Translations under genes and position numbers: made by a program
Part shown: piece by piece, positions 1 through 7,440 of the stretch
Numbering within the stretch: the stretch's first letter is position 1
How the letters are laid out: each line of letters begins with the position of its first letter
The notes under the pieces: generated by a model
What the model was told of the DNA's origin: nothing
The model's database searches: none
Seen by the model: the letters and a program-made list of their open reading frames with translations, nothing else
Source: Archangium violaceum Cb vi76
GTDB taxonomy: Bacteria; Myxococcota; Myxococcia; Myxococcales; Myxococcaceae
Direction of reading: 5' to 3'
NCBI RefSeq assembly: GCF_000733295.1
Contig: NZ_JPMI01000231.1
Span: 1-50,949, forward strand
Length of the DNA: 50,949 nt

Positions 1-25
1 TCTGGGAGAGGGCTGGGGTGAGGGT
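1..25 (+). repeat. Palindromic intergenic repeat, copy A (partial)
   Basis: The window opens inside the right half of a repeat whose core is GGGAGAGGG followed by GGGGTGAGGGT. The same motif recurs at 43538-43622, 48928-48963 and 50848-50882. It lies just past the stop codon of the LysR gene, so it may also serve as a transcription end signal. The left half is cut off by the window edge. Confidence 0.75.
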
Positions 26-34
26 CTACGCCCG

Positions 35-931
35 TTACCCGAACAACCGTGAGCGAGCGGTCTCGGCGATGGCGACGACGGCCGGATGCCGGAGCCGGCG
101 TTCAACGGAGATGGCGTAGAAGCAGGTCTCGATGTCCTCGGTGCGGCCGATGACGGAGACGTTGAACTGGCGGGAGACCTCGGCCTCGATGATGGAGGGG
201 GCGGCGAAGACGCCGTGGCCGCGGTGGCCGAAGGCCTGGAGGAGGGCGCTGTCGTCGAAGTCGCCGACGACGAGGGGGTGGACGCCCTGGGAGTCGAACC
301 AGAGCTCGAGCGAGCGGCGGACGGAGGAGGAGTCCGAGGGCAGGAGCATGGGGGCGGCGTCGAGGGAGCGGGGAAATCCCTTGGAGAGGTGGGCGAATTT
401 GGGGGAGGCGAAGAAGGAGACGCCGCACTTGCCGAGGAGGTGGTTGAAGGCGCGGATGCTGACGGGCTCGGAGGAGGGGGCGTCGGCGATGACGGCGTCG
501 AGCTCGTGGAGGGCGAGGGAGGCGAGGAGTTGGGGGAGGGGGCCTTCGCGGCAGGTGATGTGGATGTCGGGGGAGACATCGAAGGCGGGCTCGAGGAGGC
601 GTTCGGCGACGAGCTTGGGGATGACGTCGGTGACGCCGACGGCGAAGCGGAGGTGCTGGCCGGAGGGGAGGCCGTTGACGACGTTCTTGAGCTCGTTGCC
701 GAGGCGGAAGATGTCCTCGGCGTAGCGGAGGACGGTACGGCCGACATCGGTGAGGACGAGGCGGCGGCCCTGGCGCTCGAAGAGCTTGTGGCCGAGCGAC
801 TCCTCGAGGAGTTTGAGCTGGGCGCTGATGGTGGGTTGGGCGAGGCGGAGTTCCTGGCTGGCCTTGGCGATGGAGCCGGCGCGGGCGACGGTCCAGAAAT
901 AGAGGAGGTGGTGGTAGTTGAGCCAGCTCAC
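35..931 (-). CDS. nhaR: LysR-family transcriptional regulator, NhaR-like
   Basis: This is a 298-residue protein of normal LysR length. The N-terminal winged helix-turn-helix (about residues 3-65) contains the typical AGSIAKASQEL and QPTISAQLKLLEE segments and the FERQGRRL wing. The rest is a periplasmic-binding-protein-like effector domain (about 90-295). The opening MSWLNYHHLLYFW is characteristic of NhaR, which in enterobacteria activates the sodium/proton antiporter gene nhaA in response to Na+. No antiporter gene lies in the window, so the target is unknown. The start is the ATG at 931, which leaves a 196 bp gap to the divergent tRNA-Phe. The gene lies outside the genomic island and looks like core chromosome. 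An NhaR-like name is supported by sequence feel, but the specificity is not. Confidence 0.8.
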   Translation of the reverse strand: MSWLNYHHLLYFWTVARAGSIAKASQELRLAQPTISAQLKLLEESLGHKLFERQGRRLVLTDVGRTVLRYAEDIFRLGNELKNVVNGLPSGQHLRFAVGVTDVIPKLVAERLLEPAFDVSPDIHITCREGPLPQLLASLALHELDAVIADAPSSEPVSIRAFNHLLGKCGVSFFASPKFAHLSKGFPRSLDAAPMLLPSDSSSVRRSLELWFDSQGVHPLVVGDFDDSALLQAFGHRGHGVFAAPSIIEAEVSRQFNVSVIGRTEDIETCFYAISVERRLRHPAVVAIAETARSRLFG

Positions 932-1070
932 GCGAGGGGCCTCCGGGGGGATGGCGGAGATTTAATGGAGGAAACGCACGGGTGGTGCGTGGAAGGACGG
1001 AGGGAGGGAGGCCGGGCGTGCGAGCGGTAGAGGGGAAGGGGGAGAAGTGGAGGGGAGTTGAAGAACCAGC

Positions 1071-1099
1071 TTGACGGGAGGGCCGAGTCCCCGTAAATC
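1071..1099 (+). promoter_or_regulatory. Putative sigma-70 promoter of tRNA-Phe
   Basis: TTGACG at 1071-1076 and TAAATC at 1094-1099 are separated by 17 bp. A transcript starting near 1106 would carry a leader of about 22 nt before the tRNA. The -10 match is only moderate, but the spacing and the strong -35 make it the best candidate here. Confidence 0.5.
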
Positions 1100-1127
1100 G
1101 CCGTTACTTCGAGCGGTTGAGCAGCAC

Positions 1128-1200
1128 GCCCAGGTAGCTCAGTTGGTAGAGCAGGGGACTGAAAATCCCCGTGTCGGTGGTTCGATTCCGCCCCTGGGCA
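1128..1200 (+). tRNA. tRNA-Phe (anticodon GAA)
   Basis: The 73-nt cloverleaf has acceptor stem GCCCAGG (1128-1134) pairing with CCTGGGC (1193-1199) and A as discriminator base. The D arm is followed by the anticodon arm GGGGA-CTGAAAA-TCCCC with GAA in the loop, and a T arm containing GGTTCGATTCC. CCA is not encoded. The 3' 44 nt plus one following base are duplicated at 33178-33222, so this gene is the integration target of a genomic island. The duplication left the tRNA complete. A new terminator (1221-1255) now follows it, while the presumed original one is at 33248-33290. Confidence 0.97.
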
Positions 1201-1201
1201 C
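1157..1201 (+). repeat. attL-like direct repeat inside tRNA-Phe
   Basis: This 45-bp segment covers the anticodon stem, T arm and acceptor end of tRNA-Phe. It matches 33178-33222 at 44 of 45 positions, the only difference being G at 1171 against A at 33192. Both copies are in the same orientation and 32,021 bp apart. The geometry is that left by tyrosine-recombinase integration into a tRNA 3' end. Confidence 0.85.
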
Positions 1202-1220
1202 AGAGATTCAAGAGATTTCA

Positions 1221-1255
1221 GGGCGTCAGGCTTCGGTCTGACGCCCTTTCTTTTT
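1221..1255 (+). terminator. Rho-independent terminator after tRNA-Phe
   Basis: The stem GGGCGTCAG (1221-1229) pairs with CTGACGCCC (1238-1246) over a short loop and is followed by TTTCTTTTT. It lies just inside the island and probably replaces the host terminator displaced to 33248-33290. Confidence 0.9.
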
Positions 1256-1267
1256 GCGGGCCTTGCC

Positions 1268-1287
1268 GTGATCCATCTCTGAGCCAC
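1268..1287 (+). repeat. Island-end direct repeat, left copy
   Basis: GTGATCCATCTCTGAGCCAC matches 33087-33106 at 18 of 20 positions in the same orientation. Each copy lies inside the island, about 65-75 bp from its att-like repeat. A second TGAGCCA follows at 1309-1315. The repeats could be recombinase arm sites or pieces of related IS ends. Confidence 0.55.
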
Positions 1288-1482
1288 TGGCGCACGTGGA
1301 CTGCGCCATGAGCCACTGGGGATAAGCAGGGTGGCCCTGATCTCCCCTGCGCTCGCCGAGGATGCCCTCGGCGACTGCGAGCAGGGCGCTACTACGATTC
1401 GACGACACGACGCCACTTCGCGCCCGGGCACGTAGGCACGTCCGACGGCGAGGTGCCGGCTCGTCTATTAGGGCTCACGACC

Positions 1483-1605
1483 TGAGCGCAGCCTCTCGCG
1501 CGGCAACCCGTGCTTGAGCATGAACGCCGACTGCGTCCCCCTTCCGCCTCCCAGGCTCGCACCACCTCCGCTGCTATCTCCGGTGTCCACCTCGGCCGCC
1601 GCGCT
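1483..1605 (-). pseudogene. IS66 accessory protein (TnpA-type) remnant
   Basis: On the minus strand one frame reads PRWTPEIAAEVVRAWEAEGG, and the neighbouring frame then reads FMLKHGLPRERLR. Together these resemble the small helix-turn-helix accessory protein of IS66 elements, with a frameshift between the halves. The fragment ends near the left end of the IS3 element at 1632. An IS66 transposase tail survives on the other side (3049-3264), so the IS3 copy sits within IS66 debris. The assignment rests on short matches only. Confidence 0.45.
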
Positions 1606-1685
1606 GCTGCCAACCACGCTGGCTCTGAGCCTGCCCCGGTTTTGTGGACACACCTCATAAGTCGGCTACACGGGAGGTAGTGTTC

Positions 1686-1985
1686 ATGGAGCGAAGGAAG
1701 AGGCGGAGTTTCACCCCGGAGTTCAGGGCCGATGCGGTCCGGCTGGTGCGCGAGGGCAGCAAGAGTCTGCCCCAGGTGGCCAAGGACCTGGACCTGACCG
1801 AGTCGGCTCTGCGCAACTGGATGCGCGAGGCCGACGGGGGCAAGAGCAAGGAGCCAGCAGGTGCGCTCTCCGCAGCCGAGCGGGAAGAGTTGGTCCGGCT
1901 GCGCAAGGAGGTGCGTCATTTAGAGATGGAGCGTGACTTTCTAAAAAAAGCGGCGGCCTTCTTCGCGAAGGAGACCTCGAGGTGA
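1686..1985 (+). CDS. IS3 transposase OrfA (helix-turn-helix subunit)
   Basis: This 99-residue DNA-binding subunit of the IS3-family transposase begins MERRKRRSFTPEFRADAV. It contains the usual helix-turn-helix (TPEFRADAVRLVREGSKSLPQVAKDLDLTESALRNW, split here across about residues 8-43) and a C-terminal leucine-rich coiled coil (EELVRLRKEVRHLEMERDFLKKA) for multimerisation. The ATG at 1686 is preferred over upstream in-frame codons because the family starts here. Near the end the zero frame reads CTA AAA AAA GCG (A7 at 1943-1949). A -1 slip there enters the orfB frame, which stays open to 1982, so a fused OrfAB product is expected. Short overlap with orfB: its GTG start lies on the orfA stop. 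Confidence 0.92.
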   Translation: MERRKRRSFTPEFRADAVRLVREGSKSLPQVAKDLDLTESALRNWMREADGGKSKEPAGALSAAEREELVRLRKEVRHLEMERDFLKKAAAFFAKETSR

Positions 1986-2857
1986 AGTTCGAGTTCATTG
2001 ACGCGGAGAAGGCCCACTTCCCTGTGGACTTCATGTGCCAGCAACTGGGCGTGTCGCGCTCGGGCTACTACGCCTGGAAGGAGCGCCCGGAGTCCGAGCG
2101 GCACAAGGCGGACCGGGCTCTGGCCGAGGTGGTAACGCGGATACATCAGGACAGCCGCGGAACGTACGGCAGTCCTCGCGTCCACGCGGAACTGCGTGCC
2201 CGGGGGCAGCGCGTGAGTCGTAAGCGTGTGGCCCGGCTCATGAACGAGCAGGAACTGGCTGCTCGCAAGAGACGCCGCTTCGTGAGCACGACGGACTCAC
2301 GCCACAACCAGCCCGTTGCCCCCAACATCCTCGAGCGCAACTTTTCCCCCGGCCAGCCCAATAGCACTTGGGCCACGGACATTACCTACGTGGAGACGAA
2401 GCAGGGCTGGCTCTACCTGGCCGTCGTCATGGATCTCTTCTCTCGCAAGGTGGTGGGCTGGTCCATGAGCGAGAACATCGACCGGCACCTGGTGCTCAAC
2501 GCGCTCGACATGGCACTCAAGGGACGTCAGCCACCGCGAGGGCTGCTGCACCACTCGGACCGGGGCAGCCAGTACGCCAGCATCGACTACCAGCAGGAGC
2601 TGGCCGCTCGGGGTATCCAGTGCAGCATGTCGCGCAAGGGCAACTGCTGGGACAACGCCGTGGTGGAGAGCTTCTTCAGCAGCTTGAAGCAGGAACTCGT
2701 CTACACCACCGCCTTCGCCACGCACGAGCAGGCCCGGCTGGCCCTCTTCGAGTACATCGAGGTCTTCTACAACCGCCAGCGGCGGCACTCTTCGCTGGGC
2801 TACGTCAGTCCAGTGGATTTTGAGCTTGCGGCCTTACCGCAGAAGTCGGTATCTTAA
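1982..2857 (+). CDS. IS3 transposase OrfB (DDE catalytic subunit)
   Basis: This 291-residue catalytic subunit has an N-terminal HTH_21-like region (about 45-100) and an rve integrase core. The DDE residues are D133 (in TDITYV), D193 (in HSDRGSQY) and E229 (in NAVVESFFSSLKQE). The D-E spacing of 35 residues is the IS3 signature. The C-terminus carries the usual YIEVFYNRQRRHSSLGYVSP motif. The frame is open and full length. The listed GTG start overlaps the orfA stop (GTGA). Normal expression of the functional enzyme is probably by -1 frameshifting from orfA. Confidence 0.93.
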   Translation: MKFEFIDAEKAHFPVDFMCQQLGVSRSGYYAWKERPESERHKADRALAEVVTRIHQDSRGTYGSPRVHAELRARGQRVSRKRVARLMNEQELAARKRRRFVSTTDSRHNQPVAPNILERNFSPGQPNSTWATDITYVETKQGWLYLAVVMDLFSRKVVGWSMSENIDRHLVLNALDMALKGRQPPRGLLHHSDRGSQYASIDYQQELAARGIQCSMSRKGNCWDNAVVESFFSSLKQELVYTTAFATHEQARLALFEYIEVFYNRQRRHSSLGYVSPVDFELAALPQKSVS

Positions 2858-2989
2858 CCCTACTGTCCACGTAACCGGGGCAATCCCAGCTCCGTCTTCG
2901 TCGTCGCTGTGTCCGTCGTCATCGCGCCGCGCACTCTGCGGCCCCTTGCGCACCAGCACTACCTGGGCTGGAGCGGAGGCTTAAAGACC

Positions 2990-3055
2990 CTAACAAAACC
3001 GGCATTGCGCCCTGGCTTCTGGCTGGCGCAGCGGAAGCCGAGGCGGTTTTGTTAG
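2990..3055. repeat. 66-bp segment with perfect 12-bp inverted repeats
   Basis: CTAACAAAACCG (2990-3001) and CGGTTTTGTTAG (3044-3055) are exact reverse complements. Inside them a second inverted pair, TGCGCC and GGCGCA, lies around 3006-3030. There is no T tract placed for a terminator. It may be the collapsed ends of an IS or a very short MITE. It abuts the IS66 transposase remnant. Confidence 0.6.
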
Positions 3056-3264
3056 TCACTCTTACGCTGCGCGACATGGTGGTGGGCCGCAAGAATCACT
3101 ACGGCTCCAAGTCGCTGCGCGGCACCGAGGTAGCGGCCCTCTTCTACTCGCTGATTGAGACGGCCCGCCTGCGCGGTGAAGATCCGGGGCGCTACCTGCT
3201 ACGCGCCGCGCTCGCCGCTATCGAGAATCCCGGCACCGTTACGCTCCCGTCCAACTCCGACTGA
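3049..3264 (+). pseudogene. IS66 transposase (TnpC) C-terminal fragment
   Basis: The 71-residue frame contains VVGRKNHYGSKSLRGTEVAA, then LFYSLIETARLRGEDPGRYLL and AALAAIENPGTVTLP. This is the conserved tail of IS66-family transposases, in which copies of the element are normally about 500 residues long. The catalytic domain is gone. The frame begins in the inverted repeat at 3044-3055, so the truncation point coincides with that structure. It is not expected to be functional. Confidence 0.8.
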
Positions 3265-3476
3265 CGTCTCCGCGCATTGCTTCGATGCCCGGCGGGCTCA
3301 TCTCCGCCCCGTCCAGACGGGGCACGGCGAGCTATTACGAGCCAAGCCCGTGCCGCGCACCGCATGGGCGCGCGGCTAAGCAGGTCGCCAGAAGTTCCTG
3401 AACGAATTCGGAGCGGAGCCAGCAGCGAAAGGCCCTTCATTCGTCTTGGAACTTTTGGCTACCTACTTAGGGCCGG

Positions 3477-3900
3477 ATGGCGGACCAGGGCTTCCTTCCC
3501 CGCTAGGCCCATGGCGACCTGCGCGACGTCATCACCCACCGCTACGCGGACCGGGCCGTCATCACCCTGGCCCCCACCGACAAACTGCTTATCGCCTACG
3601 GGCGGATGAAGCTCTACGAGGTCTCCCAGTTCCCAGTGCTCCAGGGCAACTAAGGTGGTGGGGATGATCGACGAGTCCGGCCTGCTGCTGGCGGCCGTCG
3701 ACGACGAGACGCGCCTGCGTCAGCCGGTGCGCGACGTAATGTCCACGCGGCGCCACACGATGGGCGTGCGCACCCTGGTGCGCGAGCTGCTCCCCCTGCT
3801 CGATAAGGGCTTCGTCTCCATCGTCATGGACGGCGAGGAGTTCATCGGCCTCATCACCCGCATCGACCTGCTCAACCACCTGCGGCGCAAGCTGCGCTGA
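3477..3900 (+). pseudogene. Cystathionine beta-synthase, CBS-domain tail, broken
   Basis: The frame from 3477 reads MADQGFLPR, hits TAG at 3504-3506, and continues as AHGDLRDVITHRYADRAVI and KLYEVSQFPVLQGN. A one-base insertion near 3653 (AACTAAG) then shifts the frame to VVGMIDESGLLLA, ending LITRIDLLNHLRRKLR at 3900. These pieces match the C-terminal paired CBS domains of PLP-dependent cystathionine beta-synthase. The catalytic PLP domain is absent. One stop, one frameshift and the missing N-terminal two thirds make it non-functional. It was probably captured with the mobile DNA around it. Nothing recognisable fills 3265-3476. Confidence 0.75.
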
Positions 3901-3977
3901 GCGGCGACCCAGTGCCCGCCAACGACAACAACCGGAAGCGGCTCTGATATGTTAGGCGGGTCAACAAGGAGGGGGAT

Positions 3978-5012
3978 GTGGAACTCAGCGGGTCGGAGAA
4001 GGAACGCCTCCAGGAAGTGCTTCTCAGCGCTTTTCCTTCCATCATCAACCTGGAGCAGATGGTGATGCACAAGTGCAGTCGTCCTCTGGACGAGTTCACC
4101 TCGGGCGCGTTGAAGCACCGGGCGTTCGAGCTGATCAAGACGTCCGAGGCGGAAGGCTGGACCGCTGAGCTTGTCGCGGGTGCGTACGCCGCCAACCCGG
4201 GCAACACCAAGCTGTCCCACTTTCACCAGTGGTACCAGGCTTCGGTTCAGCGGAGCGTTCCTGGCCCGATGCTGGAGCGCATCGTGAGCCGGGCGAAGGG
4301 TTTCCTCAACCCGGCCATCTGGCGCAACAAGCTGGAGGAGGTCGAAGCCAGGGTGTGCCGTATCGAGCGAGCGAGCGGTGATGCCATCGGCACGGGCTTC
4401 CTCATCTCCCGAGACGTGGTCCTCACCAACTACCACGTCATCGCGCCCGAGCAACTCGGCCAGATCCAGGTCCGCTTTGACCACAAGCTCCTGCCCGGGC
4501 AGAAGGATCCGCTCAACCCGGGCAAGACCAGCCGCGTCACCCAGTGCATCGCGCAGAGCCCCTACAGCTCCGTCGACCTGAGCTACCCGAGACAGGGTGT
4601 ACCCACTTCGACGGAGCTCGACTACGCGCTGCTTCAGGTCGAAGGAGCGCCCGGAGACGAGGTGCTGAACGGCCGGGCGCGCGGCTGGTTCGAGCTGCCG
4701 TCCCAGCCCCACTCCTTTGAGGCCGACTCGCTCGTCGTCATCGTCCAGCACCCCCAGGGTCAACCGATGAAGGTGGCCTTCGACACCTTCCTCGGCGGCA
4801 ATGCGAACCGGACCCGCATCACCTACCGGACGAATACGGAGCCGGGCTCCTCGGGCTCGCCCTGCTTCGACGAGTCATTGAACCTCGTCGCGCTCCACCA
4901 TAGCGGGGATCCACGCATGCACCTGCCCGCCGATTTCAACGAGGGCATTCCCGCCTCCACCATCCGTGAGAGCCTGAGCCAGGACGTGAGGAAACTCCTC
5001 GGATGGACCTGA
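3978..5012 (+). CDS. EAD1-trypsin effector protease of a VMAP-type conflict system
   Basis: This 344-residue protein joins an N-terminal effector-associated domain 1 (EAD1, about residues 1-85: LQEVLLSAFPSIINLEQMV, then AANPGNTKLSHF) to a trypsin-like serine protease (about 115-340). The catalytic triad is visible: H153 in TNYHVI, D215 in ELDYALL and S292 in GSSGSP. There is no signal peptide, so the protease should act in the cytoplasm. In the VMAP-MoxR-vWA conflict systems described computationally by the Aravind group, EAD1 is a death-like adaptor that recruits effectors by homotypic contact, and trypsin is a recurrent effector. The GTG start has a strong ribosome site (AAGGAGG at 3966-3972). 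The gene overlaps the next one by 10 nt and is the first of a four-gene operon. Its substrate is unknown; it may activate a partner or kill by protein cleavage. Confidence 0.88.
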   Translation: MELSGSEKERLQEVLLSAFPSIINLEQMVMHKCSRPLDEFTSGALKHRAFELIKTSEAEGWTAELVAGAYAANPGNTKLSHFHQWYQASVQRSVPGPMLERIVSRAKGFLNPAIWRNKLEEVEARVCRIERASGDAIGTGFLISRDVVLTNYHVIAPEQLGQIQVRFDHKLLPGQKDPLNPGKTSRVTQCIAQSPYSSVDLSYPRQGVPTSTELDYALLQVEGAPGDEVLNGRARGWFELPSQPHSFEADSLVVIVQHPQGQPMKVAFDTFLGGNANRTRITYRTNTEPGSSGSPCFDESLNLVALHHSGDPRMHLPADFNEGIPASTIRESLSQDVRKLLGWT

Positions 5013-6466
5013 CCGGGCCACAACGCGAAAAGCTGGTGGAGGCGCTCACCAAGGCATTTCCCCGCCCGGCTGAGCTCGAACAGTTCACCCTGCACAAGCT
5101 CGACTTCCCCCTGATGGAGAACATCAAGGAGGCCGGCGTTCGCACGATGGTCCACGAGCTGCTCAAGTACGCCAGCTCCCAGAACTGGCTCGTGCAGCTC
5201 CTTCGGCAGGCGCGACGAGTGAATCCCGGCAATGCGGAGCTCCTGACGCTTGAGCAGGATCTGATGCCCCTCTTCTCCACCAGCCAGCTCCAGCAGCTCG
5301 AGGCGCTCGTCCAGGACTCGCAGCTCAATCGAGCGCGACTGGTGCAGCTCGCCCATCAGAGTGTGCCTCCGGGATGGCGGCCGTTTCCCGAGTTCGCGAC
5401 CGACCAGGCCGCGGCACCACTCACCCTCTTCTCGCGGCTCATCGACAGCCTCTCCAGCGCCCATCGCCAGACGGATGGCTCCCACCCGCTCCTGAAGTTT
5501 ATCGCGCAGCTCGCGAGCACCCTGAGCGGAACCGATGCCTCGGGCACAGCCCTCGCCGGGACGCTCCGGGACTGGCTGCTCCAGAATGCTTCGGGAATGA
5601 CCGTTCCCGTGCCGGGCGCGGCGCCTCGTCGGCTCCGGGGCCTCCACCTCTTCGTGAAGTGTGACTCGGGTCTCCGCCCCTCCGTGGGACCGGAAGACCC
5701 GGTCTCCGTCACGGCGTGGCTGTGGTCCATTGGAATGGATCGCAAGCCCGTTTCCGAGATTCCCGAGCTGATCCTTGAGTGCACCGAGTGCCCGTTGAGC
5801 AAGGTGCCCGAGCGGCTGACCCAGATACGCAAGAGCGCGAGAGTGCTCGCGCTGCTGGAGGAGGCAGGGCAGCAGATGTCGGTCGAGGTCTGTCTGCGGC
5901 AGAACCTCCTCTCCATGGCCGTGGACAGCTGGCGCATCACCGTCGGCCGGACGCCCATCTCGCTTGGTTTCAAGCACCCAGTGGTCGTCCGCTCCTTCGA
6001 GCGACTCTACTTGCGCGACTCCGAGGACTTCAGGGACATCCTGGGCGAGTGGCAGAGCAAGTGGGATCAGTTGAAGATGCTCCCGGGAACGCCCGCCGCT
6101 TCACCCCTCCAGTGGATTGGTCCGGAGGATACCGGGGAGAGCCTCGTCGAGAAGCTCATGCAGCCTCATGTCCTCTGTGTGGTCATCCCCCGAAGCTGCG
6201 AGCAGGAGGTGCTCGAACGGAGCATCGATGCCGGAGCACCGGCCATGCTCTGGCTCCGGCAGGACGGGGTCACTCTGGAGGAAGCGAAGCGCTGCCTTGA
6301 GCCGCTCGTCTCGGGGACGCTCACCGAACTGCCCACGCGTGTTCACACGGCACGCCAGAAGACTGGCGAGGAGGGGAAGCTGGCGAAGCACCTCACCCTC
6401 CTATGGGATGACTACGATCGCCAGCCCCCCGATGTCCTGCCCTTCATTGCTCCGTCCAGGAGTTGA
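5003..6466 (+). CDS. EAD1-VMAP adaptor (vWA-MoxR-associated protein)
   Basis: The 487-residue protein starts with a second EAD1 (about 1-88: [19 protein letters not shown], then [12 protein letters not shown]). A helical middle segment (about 95-200) follows. The C-terminal half matches the VMAP-C type domain: a beta-rich [10 protein letters not shown] start, [30 protein letters not shown], and the end motif [14 protein letters not shown] proteins are the third member of the MoxR-vWA-VMAP ternary systems and are thought to sense a signal and link it to effectors. The gene overlaps the protease gene by 10 nt and is followed 14 nt later by the moxR ATG, so all are likely translated together. 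Known: the family association. Inferred: that its EAD1 pairs with the EAD1s of the protease and TIR proteins. Confidence 0.85.
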   Translation: MDLTGPQREKLVEALTKAFPRPAELEQFTLHKLDFPLMENIKEAGVRTMVHELLKYASSQNWLVQLLRQARRVNPGNAELLTLEQDLMPLFSTSQLQQLEALVQDSQLNRARLVQLAHQSVPPGWRPFPEFATDQAAAPLTLFSRLIDSLSSAHRQTDGSHPLLKFIAQLASTLSGTDASGTALAGTLRDWLLQNASGMTVPVPGAAPRRLRGLHLFVKCDSGLRPSVGPEDPVSVTAWLWSIGMDRKPVSEIPELILECTECPLSKVPERLTQIRKSARVLALLEEAGQQMSVEVCLRQNLLSMAVDSWRITVGRTPISLGFKHPVVVRSFERLYLRDSEDFRDILGEWQSKWDQLKMLPGTPAASPLQWIGPEDTGESLVEKLMQPHVLCVVIPRSCEQEVLERSIDAGAPAMLWLRQDGVTLEEAKRCLEPLVSGTLTELPTRVHTARQKTGEEGKLAKHLTLLWDDYDRQPPDVLPFIAPSRS

Positions 6467-6480
6467 AAGCGAGAGAACCC

Positions 6481-7440
6481 ATGACCGACTGGCGCATCTT
6501 CCGGGGACAAGAAGAGCCGCATGACCGCATCACGACGTCGCTGCCGCCCCCCCCGCGCTGGAGGGACTACAGCCAGAAAGTCCGCCGCGGCGAGCGGTAT
6601 CGGCCGAGCGACGAGGAGATCCAGATGGTCAACACGGCCATCTACTTGCGACGCCCGCTCCTCATCACCGGCAAGCCCGGGACGGGCAAGTCCTCGCTCG
6701 CGTATGCCGTGGCCCGCGAGCTGAAGCTGGAGCCGGTCCTCGTCTGGCCCATCAACACGCGCTCCACGCTCCAGGAGGGCCTCTACCGCTATGACGCCGT
6801 GGGACGGCTCCAGGCGGCCTCCCTCGCCCAGATGCAGAAGGGGCAGGACGATGAGCCCCAGTTGCCCCGCATCGATCAGTTCCTGCGGCTCGGTTCCCTG
6901 GGGACGGCCATGTTGCCCGGCGAGCAGCCCCGCGTGTTGCTCATCGACGAGATCGACAAGAGCGATGTCGATCTCCCAAATGATCTGCTGCACATCTTCG
7001 AGGAGGGCGAGTTCGAGATTCCCGAGCTGGCCCGGCTGGGAGAGCTTGCGAAGCGTGAGCGGATCAGGCCCGCGGACAATGGGGAGCTGGTCTCCATTCC
7101 GGACGGTCGTGTGCAGTGCAAGGCCTTCCCCATCGTGTTCCTTACCAGCAACGGTGAGCGTGAGTTCCCCCCCGCTTTCCTCCGCCGCTGCCTCCATTTG
7201 AATCTTGCTGTCCCGGATGAGCAGCGGCTGGTGTCCATTGTCGAGGCGCACCTGGGCCCGGAGATCATCCAGGACGCCATGCCCCACATCCAGAAGTTCC
7301 TCGAGGCCCGGAAGAGCGGGGAGCTCGCCACGGATCAGCTCCTCAATGCCGTCTACATGGCCACGCGCCTGAAGGAGAAGGGCGCGGACATGTCGCGCGT
7401 CGTCGACTCCCTGCTCAAGAGCCTGCGCACCACTCCATGA
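6481..7440 (+). CDS. MoxR-family AAA+ ATPase
   Basis: This 319-residue AAA+ ATPase has Walker A GKPGTGKS at residues 64-71, Walker B VLLIDEID ending near 158 with acidic D156/E157, and a sensor-1 like FLTSNGERE. An arginine-finger-like FLRRCLHL follows, and a C-terminal helical lid completes the fold. MoxR ATPases remodel partners bound through a vWA protein, and the vWA gene follows directly with an ATGA overlap. The ATG at 6481 is chosen. A TTG at 6463 overlapping the previous stop would add six residues and cannot be excluded. In VMAP systems this ATPase is the proposed NTP-dependent threshold gate for effector release. It probably forms hexameric rings, as in the family. Confidence 0.92.
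   Translation: MTDWRIFRGQEEPHDRITTSLPPPPRWRDYSQKVRRGERYRPSDEEIQMVNTAIYLRRPLLITGKPGTGKSSLAYAVARELKLEPVLVWPINTRSTLQEGLYRYDAVGRLQAASLAQMQKGQDDEPQLPRIDQFLRLGSLGTAMLPGEQPRVLLIDEIDKSDVDLPNDLLHIFEEGEFEIPELARLGELAKRERIRPADNGELVSIPDGRVQCKAFPIVFLTSNGEREFPPAFLRRCLHLNLAVPDEQRLVSIVEAHLGPEIIQDAMPHIQKFLEARKSGELATDQLLNAVYMATRLKEKGADMSRVVDSLLKSLRTTP

Larger units (their letters stand above)
1632..2882 (+). mobile_element. IS3-family insertion sequence, complete
   Basis: The 1251-bp element is bounded by imperfect terminal inverted repeats. The left end is TGCCCCGGTTTTGTGGACA (1632-1650). The right end, read inward on the other strand, is TGCCCCGGTTACGTGGACA (2864-2882), giving 17 of 19 matches. It holds orfA (1686-1985) and orfB (1982-2857) in a -1 frame relation with an A7 run for frameshifting. 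The flanking 3-4 bp (AGCC and ATCC) do not form a clear target duplication, so one flank may have been rearranged after insertion. The intact frames suggest recent arrival or possible activity. Confidence 0.92.

Noticed and set aside
928-1431. Open frame on the minus strand across tRNA-Phe (contains GAESNHRHGDFQSP)
   Set aside because: This peptide is the known false translation of tRNA-Phe read in antisense; the tRNA explains the DNA. The same applies to the frame at 32994-33323 over the tRNA fragment.
1632-2882. Target-site duplication of the IS3 element
   Set aside because: Flanks AGCC and ATCC share only single bases, so no duplication can be claimed.
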